A stretch of 64,000 bases of DNA from Tabrizicola sp. TH137 (GCF_002855575.1 NZ_PKRQ01000001.1:124001-188000), one strand, 5' to 3'. Shown: positions 34,126-43,921, counted from the stretch's first letter. The notes: generated by a model not told the origin, from the sequence alone. Made by a program: numbers and translations.

Positions 34126-34179
34126 AAACGGCCGTGCCGTATCCTGTGCCGCCTTTTGTGCCGCAAACTGTGGCCACGC
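34125..34179 (+). repeat. TGTGCCGC 12-bp-periodic 3' element, copy C
   Basis: It begins at the last base of the regulator stop codon: AAAACGGC, then GTGCCGT, TGTGCCGC at 34145 and TGTGCCGC at 34157 (12-bp steps), then AAACTGTGGCCACG. It is nearly identical to copy D. The remaining 180 bp to 34359 hold nothing I recognise. Confidence 0.8.
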
Positions 34180-34359
34180 AGCGCACGGCGAGGTTCGGTT
34201 AACCAAGGCGGCAGAAAGGCCTTGGGAATGGCCTTCCGCACATCCTTTCTTCACCCTCCTCCCTGCATCCTGCGGCTGTTGGCGGTTGGTCCAATGCCCC
34301 TCCGGCAACGGAGGGTCCTGTGGAGGTTGTGATTGCGTATCTGGGCCAGGATGAAGGGG

Positions 34360-35445
34360 CTATGGGCTTTGCTCTTCCCCCCGCGCGGCGGCCCGGCGCA
34401 GGGCGGCGAAGAGGCGGGTCTGCAAGGCATTGCCCAAAAGGATCGCGGCAGAGAGGAGCAGCGTCACCATCCCGCCCACCAGCGCATAGCCAAGGCCTGT
34501 CACCCGGACCGTGGCGCGCAACAGGCGGGCCTTGCCCAAAACCTCGGCCTTGGCGAGGATGCGGGGACCCAGCGCCTCGGTCGCATTGGCAAGGCGGCGC
34601 GCCTCGGCGGCATCGTCGATCCGCGACAGAAGATGCAGCGCGGTCGTCGTGTCGGTGGCCCGACGGATGCGGTCCAGATCGGCGGCGACGCTGACCAGCG
34701 GCGCGAAGGCATCGGCGCGGAGCGTGAGGGCCACCTCGTCAAGGCTGCGGGCGCGACGCAGCGCGATCCAGTCCACGCCATCGGCTGCGGCGCGGGTGAT
34801 GAGGTCGGTCAGGCGGGGGGAAAGTCGCCCCATCCCGCGGGCCAGCTTGATCCCCGATGCGCCCAGCTTCGCCGCCGCCGAGCTGCCGCCAGAGGCGACA
34901 ACGGTGGCCGTGGCCCCCAAGCCCACGATGGAAAGGGCGATGGCGATGCGGTCCACCTCACCGCCCGCCAAGTAGTCAATGGCGCCTTTGATGATCGTCG
35001 CAAGATCGCCGATGGGGGTGAGCATGATGGGCGCCTGACACATCAGGAAATTCGACAGGGTGCAGGCGGCGGGGTCCAGCGTGCAGGCCGCGCAATTCGC
35101 GGCATTGGCCCAGAAGCCCGAATCCTCGGCCCAGGCCGCGTCATAGGCGGCCTTCACCTCGGGCGGCAGGGGCTGGCCCAGATCGGCGGCCAGATCATGC
35201 AGCGCTTGCAGCACCACCCAGTCGCGGCGGGGCGCGGCGAGCTGGGAGGTGATGCGGCCGGGGATGGTGTCCGGGGAGAGACGGGCGAGTTCGCGGTCGA
35301 TGGTGGCGGTGATCTCCGCCGCCGTGGCATCCCGCAGGGGGGCCAGCGTCGGATCGAGCGCGATGCGCGCGGCGGAGAGGGCGGTGAGCGCCAGCGATGC
35401 CGCCAGCGCCAGCGTCAGGGCATATCGTGTCCAGCGCCGGAACAT
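34360..35445 (-). CDS. Membrane protein of unknown function with a Cys cluster
   Basis: A 361-residue protein I cannot assign. Residues 8-28 form an N-terminal anchor or signal, about 163-185 is a second hydrophobic stretch and about 318-342 a C-terminal membrane helix. Cysteines C118, C121, C128 and C136 (NCAAC, AACTL, LMCQ) make a compact cluster that could be disulfide-bonded or bind metal. The rest is helical with many Leu-Ala-Arg repeats. AT-poor, codon use like its neighbours. It lies 24 bases after trpS on the same strand, so it is likely co-transcribed with trpS. Confidence 0.7.
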   Translation of the reverse strand: MFRRWTRYALTLALAASLALTALSAARIALDPTLAPLRDATAAEITATIDRELARLSPDTIPGRITSQLAAPRRDWVVLQALHDLAADLGQPLPPEVKAAYDAAWAEDSGFWANAANCAACTLDPAACTLSNFLMCQAPIMLTPIGDLATIIKGAIDYLAGGEVDRIAIALSIVGLGATATVVASGGSSAAAKLGASGIKLARGMGRLSPRLTDLITRAAADGVDWIALRRARSLDEVALTLRADAFAPLVSVAADLDRIRRATDTTTALHLLSRIDDAAEARRLANATEALGPRILAKAEVLGKARLLRATVRVTGLGYALVGGMVTLLLSAAILLGNALQTRLFAALRRAAARGEEQSP

Positions 35446-35469
35446 ACGCCCCCCATCCCTCGCCCCCCG

Positions 35470-36516
35470 TCAGCCGCGCCGCGACCGGATCATGCCGATG
35501 ACATCATAGACCTGATCAACGATGGGGCGGGCGATGGCATCGGCCCGTTCGGCCCCCTTGCCGAGGATGCGGTCGATCTCGGCCGGGTCCTGCATCAGCC
35601 GGTTCATCTCCAGCGTGATCGGTTCCAGCTTGGCCACGGCCAGATCGGCCAGCGCCGGCTTGAATGTGCCGAATTGCGCCCCCGCATAATCGCGGATCAC
35701 CTGTTCGGCTGTGTGCCCCGCCAGCGCGGCGTAGATATTCACCAGATTGCGCGCCTCGGGCCGGTCCTTCAACCCGTCGAGGCTGTCGGGCAGCGGCTCC
35801 GGGTCGGTCTTGGCCTTGCGGATCTTCTTGGCGATGGTGTCGGCATCATCGGTCAGGTTGATGCGCGACTGGTCCGAGGGATCGGATTTCGACATCTTCT
35901 TCGTGCCATCGCGCAGGGACATGACGCGGGTGGCGGCGCCTTCGATGACGGGCTCCACCACGGGGAAGAAATCCACCCCGTAATCATTGTTGAACTTGAT
36001 GGCGATGTCGCGAGTCAGTTCCAGATGCTGCTTCTGATCCTCGCCCACCGGGACATGGGTCGCCTTGTAGGCCAGGATGTCTGCGGCCATGAGCGACGGA
36101 TAGGCGAAAAGGCCCAGCGAGACATTCTCGCTGTTCTTCCCGGCCTTGTCCTTGAACTGGGTCATCCGGCTCATCCAGCCCATGCGGGCGATGCAGTTGA
36201 AGATCCAGCCCAGTTCGACATGGGCGGAAACCTGGCTCTGGTTGAAGAGGATCGACCGCGCGGGGTCGATGCCCGCCGCGATGAAGGCGGCGGCGCCCTC
36301 GCGGGTCTGCTGGCGCAGTTTCTCCGGGTCCTGCCAGACGGTGATCGCATGCATGTCCACCATGCAGTAGATCGTTTCGATCCCTTCCTCCTGCTTTTCG
36401 ACAAAGCGCTTGAGGGCGCCAAGGTAATTGCCGAGGGTGAGGCCGCCCGAGGGTTGAATCCCCGAGAAGATGCGCGGCGGGAAGGAAGCCTGAGGCGTTT
36501 GGACCGGCTCGGCCAT
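35470..36516 (-). CDS. trpS: Tryptophanyl-tRNA synthetase
   Basis: A 348-residue class I synthetase that charges tRNA-Trp. [19 protein letters not shown] holds the HIGH-equivalent (TLGN), MVDMHAIT the tryptophan pocket, [18 protein letters not shown] the family block, and KMSKS the second signature. Length is normal. The start has GGAG 8 bases upstream. It lies in the conserved glnD-murJ-trpS arrangement, here interrupted by an oppositely oriented rhomboid-like gene. Confidence 0.96.
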   Translation of the reverse strand: MAEPVQTPQASFPPRIFSGIQPSGGLTLGNYLGALKRFVEKQEEGIETIYCMVDMHAITVWQDPEKLRQQTREGAAAFIAAGIDPARSILFNQSQVSAHVELGWIFNCIARMGWMSRMTQFKDKAGKNSENVSLGLFAYPSLMAADILAYKATHVPVGEDQKQHLELTRDIAIKFNNDYGVDFFPVVEPVIEGAATRVMSLRDGTKKMSKSDPSDQSRINLTDDADTIAKKIRKAKTDPEPLPDSLDGLKDRPEARNLVNIYAALAGHTAEQVIRDYAGAQFGTFKPALADLAVAKLEPITLEMNRLMQDPAEIDRILGKGAERADAIARPIVDQVYDVIGMIRSRRG

Positions 36517-36549
36517 GATGTCGCTCCGTCTGGAAAAGGTCGGGATTTC

Positions 36550-36578
36550 CGCTTAACGATGCGGCGACGGGGCGTCAA
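36550..36578 (-). promoter_or_regulatory. Candidate promoter of trpS
   Basis: On the minus strand, TTGACG (36578-36573), a 17 bp spacer and TAAGCG (36555-36550), ending 34 bp before the trpS ATG. Strong -35, weak -10. By-eye match. Confidence 0.35.
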
Positions 36579-36613
36579 TCGACGCCTGCCCCGAAGCATG
36601 AGACCAAGGCCCG

Positions 36614-37297
36614 ATGCAAGACCGCAATGCCCCGCCGCTGAACCCCCTGCCCGCCATCGTCTGGGTGCTGGCCTTGCCGATCATCGCGATGGAGGTGGTG
36701 GTGGGGCTGGGCGGTGCCGGGATCCTTGGCGGGCTGGAAGGGGCGGGCTGGCGGTTGCAGGCGCTGGAGCGCTTTGTCTTCTCTCCGCCCCTGATGCAGG
36801 CGATGCTGGAGGCGCAGCAATATCCGCCACGGCAGATGGCGCGGCTGGTCACCTATCCCTTCGTGCACGGGTCAACGACCCATGCGGTCTTTGTCGTGGT
36901 GATCCTGCTGGCGCTAGGGAAGATGGTGGGAGAGGTGTTCCGCTGGTGGGCGGTGCTGGTGGTCTTTTTCGGGGCCGCGGTGGCGGGGGCCTTTGCCTAT
37001 ATGCTGGTGCCGGGGATCGAGGCGCCGCTCTTCGGCGGCTATCCCGCGACCTATGGCCTGATCGGCGGGTTCACCTTCCTTTTGTGGGTCAATCTGGCGG
37101 CGGTGGGGGCGAACAAGTTCCGCGCCTTCAGCCTGATCGGGTTCCTGCTGGCGATCCAGCTTCTGTTCGGTCTCCTGTTCGGGGGGGGATACGAATGGGT
37201 GGCGGATGTGGCGGGCTTTGCCGCCGGGTTCCTGTTGTCCTTCGTGGTCAGCCCGGGCGGGTGGCACCGGGTGGTGGCGAAGATCCGTCAGCGCTGA
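36614..37297 (+). CDS. Rhomboid-fold membrane protein lacking the catalytic dyad (pseudorhomboid)
   Basis: A 227-residue protein with about six membrane helices and the rhomboid landmarks VTYPFVHGSTTH (79-90), VGEVFRWWAVLVVFFGAAVAG and a Gly-rich helix pair. In active rhomboids helix 4 carries GxSGA; here the region reads GGYPATYGLIGG (141-152) with no serine at that site. Helix 6 has VADVAGFAAG, where D198 replaces the catalytic histidine. Both dyad residues are missing, so proteolysis is not expected; a chaperone-like or lipid-related role is possible. Its 3' end overlaps murJ by 10 bp in convergent orientation. Confidence 0.75.
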   Translation: MQDRNAPPLNPLPAIVWVLALPIIAMEVVVGLGGAGILGGLEGAGWRLQALERFVFSPPLMQAMLEAQQYPPRQMARLVTYPFVHGSTTHAVFVVVILLALGKMVGEVFRWWAVLVVFFGAAVAGAFAYMLVPGIEAPLFGGYPATYGLIGGFTFLLWVNLAAVGANKFRAFSLIGFLLAIQLLFGLLFGGGYEWVADVAGFAAGFLLSFVVSPGGWHRVVAKIRQR

Positions 37298-38832
37298 CGG
37301 CGGAGCGCGGATTTGAGGTCCGAGGGCCGGATCGCGCCGAGGGCGAGGGCGGCGAGGCCATAGCTGCCCATGCCCAGGGCGACGAGAAGCGCGAGCGCCG
37401 CGTAACGCCAGCCTTCGGTGCCGAGCATCGGGCCGAGGGCGACCATGCCGAACCAGAGCACCGCACCCATGATGGCGCTGGCGGCAAGGATGCGGGGAAG
37501 GCGCTGGCGGAAGCGGGGGTCGAAGCGGGCCTCGTCGCCCATCTTCCGGGTGCCGAGCCAGAGTTGCAGGACCATGGTCCAGCCCGAGAGGGTGGTGGCG
37601 AGCGCGGCGGCGGAAAAGCCGATGAGGGGCAGAAGGCCCACGGCGATGACGGCGTTGATGACCATCGACCAGACGGCGAAGCGGAAGGGGCTGCGGGTGT
37701 CCTCGCGCGCATAGTAGAGCGGCTGGAACACCTTGTGCAGCACGAAGGCCGGCAGGCCCGCGCCGTAGATGGCGAGGGCGAGGGCGGTGGCGGCGGCGTC
37801 ATCCGGGCCGAAGGCGCCGCGCTGGTAGAGGACGGTGCAGAGCGGCAGGGCGATGACGATGAGCGCGACGGCGGCGGGAAGCGTGAGGAAGAGCGCGAAT
37901 TCGGTGCCGCGATTGAAGGAGGCGCGGCCGCCTTCGGCATCGCCGGCGCGCAGGCGGCGGGAGAGATCGGGGAGCAGGACGGTGCCCACGGCGATGGCCA
38001 CGACGCCGAGGGGCAGTTGGTAAAGACGGTCGGCATAGGACAGCCAGGCCACCGCACCTTCGGTGAAGGAGGCGACCTGGCGACCGACAAGGAGGTTCAC
38101 CTGGACCACACCGCCTGCCAGCACGGCGGGGGCCGCGATCAGGGCGAGGCGCCGGAGGTCGGGTGTCAGGCGCGGCAGGCCGGGGGCGAAGCGGAAACCC
38201 GCGCGATGGGCGGAAACCCAGGTGAAGGCCAACTGCGCGATGCCGGTGAGGGGGACGGTCCAGGCCAGCGTCAGGCCCATGTCCCATCCCCAGTGATCGG
38301 CGAGCAGCATGGCGGCGATGAACATGAGGTTCATCAGGACGGGGACGAAACTGGCCTCGGTGAAGCGTCCGAAGGCGTTCAGCACACCCGAAAGCAGCGC
38401 GACGAGCGAGATGAAGAGGATATAGACGAAGGAGATGCGCCCGAAGAGGACGGCGAGGTCGAAGCGTTCATCGCCGGCGAAGCCCGAGGCCATCAGCCAG
38501 ACCAGCCAGGGCATGGCCAGCGTGCCGAGGACGGAAAAGACGATCAGCACGGCGGCAAGCCCGTTGAAGGCATCACGGGCGAAGCCCTGTGCATCCTCGC
38601 CGCCTTCGAGCTTTTTCGAGAACATCGGCACGAAGGCCATGTTGAAGGCCCCTTCGGCGAAGAAGCGGCGGAACATGTTGGGAAGGGAGAAGGCAATGAG
38701 GAAGGCCTCGGCCACCGGCCCGGCACCGAGATAGGCGGCCATCATCACGTCGCGGGCGAAACCCGCCCCGCGCGACAGCAGCGTCCATCCGCCGACGGTG
38801 AGGATGGAGCGGATGAGGCGGATGGGCTGCAT
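37288..38832 (-). CDS. murJ: Lipid II flippase MurJ
   Basis: A 514-residue inner-membrane protein of the MviN/MurJ family with about 14 hydrophobic helices. It moves lipid II across the membrane for peptidoglycan synthesis. The N-terminal TLLSRGAGFARDVMMAAYLGAG, FRRFFAEGAFNMAFVP and YADRLYQLPLGVVAIAVGTVLLPDLSR are family landmarks, with the cavity arginines retained. The ATG is 3 bases after the glnD stop, so the two are translationally linked. Length is typical. Confidence 0.95.
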   Translation of the reverse strand: MQPIRLIRSILTVGGWTLLSRGAGFARDVMMAAYLGAGPVAEAFLIAFSLPNMFRRFFAEGAFNMAFVPMFSKKLEGGEDAQGFARDAFNGLAAVLIVFSVLGTLAMPWLVWLMASGFAGDERFDLAVLFGRISFVYILFISLVALLSGVLNAFGRFTEASFVPVLMNLMFIAAMLLADHWGWDMGLTLAWTVPLTGIAQLAFTWVSAHRAGFRFAPGLPRLTPDLRRLALIAAPAVLAGGVVQVNLLVGRQVASFTEGAVAWLSYADRLYQLPLGVVAIAVGTVLLPDLSRRLRAGDAEGGRASFNRGTEFALFLTLPAAVALIVIALPLCTVLYQRGAFGPDDAAATALALAIYGAGLPAFVLHKVFQPLYYAREDTRSPFRFAVWSMVINAVIAVGLLPLIGFSAAALATTLSGWTMVLQLWLGTRKMGDEARFDPRFRQRLPRILAASAIMGAVLWFGMVALGPMLGTEGWRYAALALLVALGMGSYGLAALALGAIRPSDLKSALRRQR

Positions 38833-38835
38833 CCC

Positions 38836-41658
38836 CTACCCCTGCGCCCGTTCCGCGCCTTCGGCGATGGCCTGGCGCAGCTTCTTTTCCAGCGCCTCCT
38901 GCTTGGCCCTGGCATGGAGTTTGAGGCCGAACATGTCCTTCACATAGAAGCTGTCCACCACTTGCGCGCCGAAGGTCGCGATGACGGCGGAGGCGATGTA
39001 GATGTTGTTGTTGGCCAGCGTCCGGGTCAGATCGTAGAGCAGGCCGGGACGATCGCGCGTGTCCACCTCGATGATGGTGTAGATGTCGGAACCTTCATTG
39101 TCGAAGGTGATATGGGTGGGGAAGCGGAATTCGCGTTCGCGCTTTTTCACCTTGTCGCGGTCCTTCAGCGCGTCGCGCGCCACCACCTCGCCATTCAGGG
39201 TCTTGCGGATCATCTGGGACAGGCGCGGCAGGCGGGCCACCTCATAGGGTTTGCCCTCGCTGTCCTGCACCCAGAAGACCGCGGTCGCATAGCCGTCCTT
39301 GGAGGTATAGGTGCGCGCATCCACCACATTCGCGCCGACCAGTGCCAAGGCCCCGGCAAGGCGCGAGAAGATGCCGGGATGATCGGCCAGTGCGAAACAG
39401 GCGCGGGTCGCGTCGCGACCGTCATCGGGATGCAGGTCGATGCGGATGTCGCTGTCGGGCAGGTCCTTCAGCAGGCGGGCGAAGACGACATGGCTGTCGG
39501 TGGGCAGGCCCTGCCAATAGGGCGCGTAATGGCGCGATGTTTCGTGCCGCAGGTCGGCGGCAGACCAATCGGCGAGCCTCTCGCGCAGGGCCCGTTTCGC
39601 CTCATCCTCGCGGTTCTCGCGGTTGAGGGTTTCAAGGCCGCCTTCCAGCGCATCCGCCGTCTGGCCATAGAGCGAGCGCAGCAGCATGGCCTTCCAGTTG
39701 TTCCAGGTCCCCGGCCCTACCCCGCGAATGTCGCAGACTGTGAGCACCGTGAGCAGATCGAGCCGCTTGCGCGATTTCACCGCCTTGGCGAAGTCGCGCA
39801 CCGTGCGCGGATCGCCGAGGTCACGCTTCTGCGCGGTGTCGGACATCAGGAGGTGATAGCGCACCAGCCATTCCACCGTTTCCGTCTCTTCCGCCGTCAG
39901 GCCGAGGCGGGGGCAGAGGCGGCGGGCGATCTGCGCGCCAAGGATCGAATGATCCTCGGGCCGGCCCTTGCCGATATCGTGCAGGAAGAGGGCAACATAG
40001 ATGACCTTGCGGTTCACCCCGGCCTTGAGGATGCCGGAGGCGACGGGAAGCTCTTCCAGCAGCTCGCCCCGCTCGATCTGGGCAAGGATGGAGATGCACT
40101 GGATGATGTGTTCGTCCACCGTGTAATGGTGATAGACGTTGAACTGCATCATCGCGACGACAGGTTCGAATTCCGGGATGAAGGCCGCCAGCACGCCGAG
40201 TTCGTTCATCCGCCGCAGCGCGCGTTCGGGATTGCCGTGCTTCAGCAGCAGGTCGAGGAAGATCTGCACCGCCTCGGGGTCGGATTGCATCTCTTCGTCG
40301 ATCAGGTCGAGCCGCGCGGTGATCTGGCGCATCACGTTGGGATGCAGCAGATAGCCGGTCCGCAGCGCCTCTTCGAAGACGCGGAGAAGGTTGAGCTTGT
40401 CGGCAAAGAAACGGCGCGGATCGGTGAGGTCGAGACGGCCCTGCACCAGCTTGTAGCCGGGTTTCACCCGCTTGGTGCGCTTGAAGATGCCGAAGAGGCT
40501 GGCTTCGGGCTTGGCGTGGCGGGCCTCGAGTTCCGTCAGGAAGACGCGGGTCAATTCACCAACGCGGGTGGCGTGGCGGAAATAGTCCTGCATGAAATGT
40601 TCGACGGCCCGCCTGCCGGCCTTGTCGTCATAGCCCAGACGGGCGGCCACCTCGACTTGCAGGTCGAAGGTGAGCTGGTCCATCGCGCGGCCCGTGATCA
40701 GGTGCAGGTGGCAGCGCACGGCCCAGAGGAAATCTTCGGCGCGGGTGAAGTCGTCGAATTCCTCGCGCGCCAGAAGCCCGGCAGCGACGAGGCCTTCGGC
40801 CGAAGAGACGCGGTTGAGATACTTGCCGATCCAGTAGAGCGTCTGGAGATCGCGCAGGCCGCCCTTGCCCTCTTTCACATTGGGTTCGAGGACATAGCGT
40901 TGCCCGCCCTGCCGGCGGTGGCGTTCGGCGCGTTCGGCGAGTTTCGCCTCGATGAATTCCGGACCGGTATTGCGGAAGAGTTCGCCCCAGAGCCTGTCAC
41001 CCAGATCGAGGGCGAGGGGTTCGAAACCGGCGATGAACCGGTGTTCCAAAAGGGCAGTGCGGATGGTGATATCCTCGCGTCCCAGGCGGAGACAATCCTT
41101 CACCGTGCGCGAGGCGTGGCCGACCTTCAGCTTCAGGTCCCACAGGATGTAGAGCATCGATTCGATCACCGATTCCGCCCAGGGCGTGATCTTCCACGGT
41201 GTGAGGAAGAGGAGATCGACATCGGAATAGGGGGCCATCTCGGCACGGCCAAAGCCGCCGACGGCAAGGACGGCCATGCGTTCCGCCTCGGTCGGGTTGG
41301 CGAGCGGGTGAAGGTGGTGGCGCGCGATATCGAAGGCGATGGCGACGAGGATGTCGGTCAGATGGGCCTGGGCGCGGATCATGGCGCGGGCGTCATGCGG
41401 GCGGGCGGCGAAAGCGGCGGCGAGGGCCGCATTGCCGCGGGCGCGCGCCTCGGCCAGATGGCGGACGGTGGCGGCGCGGGCGGCGCGGGGATCGGCCGCG
41501 GCGGGCAGATCGGCCAGGATGGCGGCGCGCAGGGGGGCGGGGTCGATGATCTGCGGCCCCGGCAGGATCATGCCGGGGGGTTCATCGGGGAAGAAGCGGT
41601 CGGTCTGCATCCTTTCGGTTTGCAGCGTCCGGGCGCGGGCCGACTGGGCCTTGGTCAT
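38836..41658 (-). CDS. glnD: [Protein-PII] uridylyltransferase / uridylyl-removing enzyme
   Basis: A 940-residue nitrogen-status sensor that uridylylates PII proteins when glutamine is low. Order of domains: nucleotidyltransferase with GGFGRAEMAPYSDVDLLF near residue 155; linker/helical domain; HD domain with VALFLHDIGKGRPEDHS in the middle; two ACT domains at the C-terminus (HPGIFSRLAGALALVGANV and RPGLLYDLTRTLANNNI) that bind glutamine. All key motifs are present. The start at 41658 has no strong ribosome site, so an internal ATG at 41610 is possible. It is 35 bases downstream of the LpoA-like gene and runs into murJ. Confidence 0.95.
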   Translation of the reverse strand: MTKAQSARARTLQTERMQTDRFFPDEPPGMILPGPQIIDPAPLRAAILADLPAAADPRAARAATVRHLAEARARGNAALAAAFAARPHDARAMIRAQAHLTDILVAIAFDIARHHLHPLANPTEAERMAVLAVGGFGRAEMAPYSDVDLLFLTPWKITPWAESVIESMLYILWDLKLKVGHASRTVKDCLRLGREDITIRTALLEHRFIAGFEPLALDLGDRLWGELFRNTGPEFIEAKLAERAERHRRQGGQRYVLEPNVKEGKGGLRDLQTLYWIGKYLNRVSSAEGLVAAGLLAREEFDDFTRAEDFLWAVRCHLHLITGRAMDQLTFDLQVEVAARLGYDDKAGRRAVEHFMQDYFRHATRVGELTRVFLTELEARHAKPEASLFGIFKRTKRVKPGYKLVQGRLDLTDPRRFFADKLNLLRVFEEALRTGYLLHPNVMRQITARLDLIDEEMQSDPEAVQIFLDLLLKHGNPERALRRMNELGVLAAFIPEFEPVVAMMQFNVYHHYTVDEHIIQCISILAQIERGELLEELPVASGILKAGVNRKVIYVALFLHDIGKGRPEDHSILGAQIARRLCPRLGLTAEETETVEWLVRYHLLMSDTAQKRDLGDPRTVRDFAKAVKSRKRLDLLTVLTVCDIRGVGPGTWNNWKAMLLRSLYGQTADALEGGLETLNRENREDEAKRALRERLADWSAADLRHETSRHYAPYWQGLPTDSHVVFARLLKDLPDSDIRIDLHPDDGRDATRACFALADHPGIFSRLAGALALVGANVVDARTYTSKDGYATAVFWVQDSEGKPYEVARLPRLSQMIRKTLNGEVVARDALKDRDKVKKREREFRFPTHITFDNEGSDIYTIIEVDTRDRPGLLYDLTRTLANNNIYIASAVIATFGAQVVDSFYVKDMFGLKLHARAKQEALEKKLRQAIAEGAERAQG

Positions 41659-41693
41659 GGTCTGGGGCGCGGTTCTGAGGCGCGGCGGGAGGG

Positions 41694-42851
41694 TCAGAAC
41701 CCGGCCCCGCCAAAGCTGCGCGGTGCGGGATCGACCACGGTCACGGCGTTGTTCTGGATGCGCGCCACCGCCAGGCCACGTTCATTCGTGCCATTGGCCA
41801 GCAGACGGAAGACGCCGTTGACGCCCGCAAAGCCCGCGCCCTGGGTCAGCGCGGCCCGGTCCATGCCGCGGCCCTGCTTGGCCAGCGCACCGATGGCGGC
41901 GATGCCGTCATAGGCGATGGCCGAGACGGGATGCGGCGCCTCGCCGAAGGTGGATTGGTAGCGGGCCTGGTACTGGGCGAAAAGCGCCGGGTCGGGCATG
42001 GCGAAAATGCCGCCCTGCACCCCTGGCAGCGCCAGAGTGGCGGCGGGAATGTCCCAGCGGGTCAGGCCGATATATTGCGTGCTGGTCGGGTTGACGCCGT
42101 TCTCCGACAGAAGCTGCGTGACGAGGGGAAGCGCCCCCGCCGTGTCCGCCGTCAGGAAGACGGCCTGTGCGCCCGAGGAACGCGCCTGCGCGGCAAGGGC
42201 CGGAATCGCCTGGACGATGCCGTTCTGCGAGAACTCGTACCCGCCCGTGGCGACGACGCTGCCGCCCGCGGCGGTGACGCCCGCCTGGATGGCGGCGCGG
42301 CCCGCCTCGCCCTGCGCGTTGCGGTCATGGATGATCATGATCTGCGACTTGCCGGAGCGGACGGCATAGCCGGCCAGCCGCCTGGCGGTGTTGTCGAAGG
42401 TCGGGCCGAGGACGAAGACATTGCCCCCCGCGATGGCGGGGTTGTTGGAGAAGGACAGGACATTCACGCCGGCCGAGGCGACGGCGAGGCCCGCCGCATT
42501 CGCCTCTTCGGCGAAGACCGGGCCGAGGATGACGGTAGCGCCGTCAGCCACGGCCTTGGCGGCGGCGGCGGAGGCCTGGGCGGGCTGGCCCGCGGTGGGA
42601 TAGACGCGCAGGTCGATCTGCACCCCGGCGAGATCGCCGATCGCCATGCGGGCGGCATTCTCGATCGAACGGGCGAGGAGCTGGTCGCTGGCCTGGCCGC
42701 TGCCCGAAGGCACCAGCAGCGCGACCGGCACCGCGCCCCCTTGCGACACGGCCGGGCCGGAGGCCGGCTGACAGGCGGCAAGGGCGAGGGCGGAAAGGGC
42801 CAGGACGGCCTTGCCCAGCGACTTGCGGGCGGTGCGCAAAACAGAGAACAT
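41694..42851 (-). CDS. Penicillin-binding protein activator, LpoA-like lipoprotein
   Basis: A 385-residue lipoprotein: a basic start and hydrophobic core, with the lipobox LAAC at about residues 24-27, so it is anchored to a membrane by its cysteine. The remainder is a periplasmic type I substrate-binding fold (VALLVPSGSGQ, ILGPVFAEEANA, VLSFSNNPAIAGGNVF). In gammaproteobacteria the equivalent domain of LpoA stimulates PBP1a. The neighbourhood supports the same role: it is divergent from rsmI, and yraN follows rsmI, the same gene trio as in E. coli. Activation of a specific PBP is inference. Confidence 0.85.
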   Translation of the reverse strand: MFSVLRTARKSLGKAVLALSALALAACQPASGPAVSQGGAVPVALLVPSGSGQASDQLLARSIENAARMAIGDLAGVQIDLRVYPTAGQPAQASAAAAKAVADGATVILGPVFAEEANAAGLAVASAGVNVLSFSNNPAIAGGNVFVLGPTFDNTARRLAGYAVRSGKSQIMIIHDRNAQGEAGRAAIQAGVTAAGGSVVATGGYEFSQNGIVQAIPALAAQARSSGAQAVFLTADTAGALPLVTQLLSENGVNPTSTQYIGLTRWDIPAATLALPGVQGGIFAMPDPALFAQYQARYQSTFGEAPHPVSAIAYDGIAAIGALAKQGRGMDRAALTQGAGFAGVNGVFRLLANGTNERGLAVARIQNNAVTVVDPAPRSFGGAGF

Positions 42852-42990
42852 GCGGTTTCCTCACTCCCTTGGCGGCGGCGACCGGCCTCCATCGACCGGG
42901 CCGCGCGAAATCGGGTTGCAGGTTAAGGGGTTCCACCGGGGAAGTAAACTTGTCAGGGGGGACGAGGGCAATGTCGGGAGGGCAGCGGGC

Positions 42991-43866
42991 ATGACTCCGC
43001 CGGGATCGGTCTGGGAGAGGCGGGCGCTGGCGCCTGGGCTCCATCTGGTGGCGACGCCGATCGGGGCGGCGCGGGACATCACGCTGCGCGCGCTGGACAT
43101 CCTCGCCTCGGCCGATGTGCTGGCGGCGGAGGATACGCGCACGCTGCGGCATCTGATGGAGATCCACGGCATCCCGCTGGAGGGGCGGCCGCTGGTGCCC
43201 TGCCATGACCACAACGAGGCGGCGGCGGCGGCGCGGCTGGTGGCGGCAGTCGCAGCGGGGAAATCGGTCGCCTATGCCAGCGAGGCGGGGACGCCGCTGG
43301 TGTCGGACCCTGGCTTTGCCCTGGCCCGCGCCATGGTGGCGGAGGGTCTGCCGGTGACGGCGGCGCCGGGGCCTTCGGCGGTGCTTTGCGCCCTCGCCGT
43401 GGCGGGGCTGCCCTCGGACAGGTTTCTCTTTGCGGGCTTCCCCCCCCCGGCCCAGGCCGCGCGACGGGCCTTCCTCGACGGGTTGAAGGGCGTGCAGGCG
43501 ACGCTGGTCTTCTACGAATCGCCCCGCCGCCTGCCCGCCCTCCTGGCCGATCTGGCCGAGCGGCTGGGCGGCACACGGGAGGCAGCGGTCTGCCGCGAAC
43601 TGACCAAGCGCTTCGAAGAGGTGCGGCGCGGGAGGCTGGAGGCCCTTGCCGCCGATCTGGCCGGGGAAGAGGTGAAGGGCGAAGTCGTGGTTCTGGTGGA
43701 CCGCGCCGCGCCGGAGGCTGCGGAAACCGCCACATGGGAGGCCGCGCTGGATGAGGCCATGTCGCGGATGAGCGTGAAGGATGCGGCGGCCATGGTGGCC
43801 GAGGCCTTCGACCTGCCACGGCGGGACGTCTATCAGGCAGCGCTGCGGAAGGGGAAAGGGGATTAG
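42991..43866 (+). CDS. rsmI: 16S rRNA (cytidine(1402)-2'-O)-methyltransferase
   Basis: A 291-residue SAM-dependent enzyme that 2'-O-methylates C1402 in the ribosomal P-site. LVATPIGAARDITLRALDIL and ADVLAAEDTRTLRHLM start the TP-methylase fold, YASEAGTPLVSDPG is the SAM loop, and APGPSAVLCALAVAGLPSDRFLFAGFPP is the substrate region. YESPRRLPALLADL completes the set. The ATG at 42991 has GGGAGGG 9 bases upstream; upstream in-frame codons lack similarity. It is followed by yraN after 55 bp. Confidence 0.95.
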   Translation: MTPPGSVWERRALAPGLHLVATPIGAARDITLRALDILASADVLAAEDTRTLRHLMEIHGIPLEGRPLVPCHDHNEAAAAARLVAAVAAGKSVAYASEAGTPLVSDPGFALARAMVAEGLPVTAAPGPSAVLCALAVAGLPSDRFLFAGFPPPAQAARRAFLDGLKGVQATLVFYESPRRLPALLADLAERLGGTREAAVCRELTKRFEEVRRGRLEALAADLAGEEVKGEVVVLVDRAAPEAAETATWEAALDEAMSRMSVKDAAAMVAEAFDLPRRDVYQAALRKGKGD

Positions 43867-43921
43867 CAAAATCTTCACTGACTGGCCCTAGAAAGGGAAA
43901 AGGTTCGGTCAGGAGGGGAAG

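Noticed and set aside
34333-41913. A 2526-codon plus-strand open frame
   Set aside because: It runs antisense to the unknown membrane protein, trpS, murJ and glnD and over the rhomboid gene. Such frames are common at high GC; its translation is Arg/Gly/His-rich with no domain.
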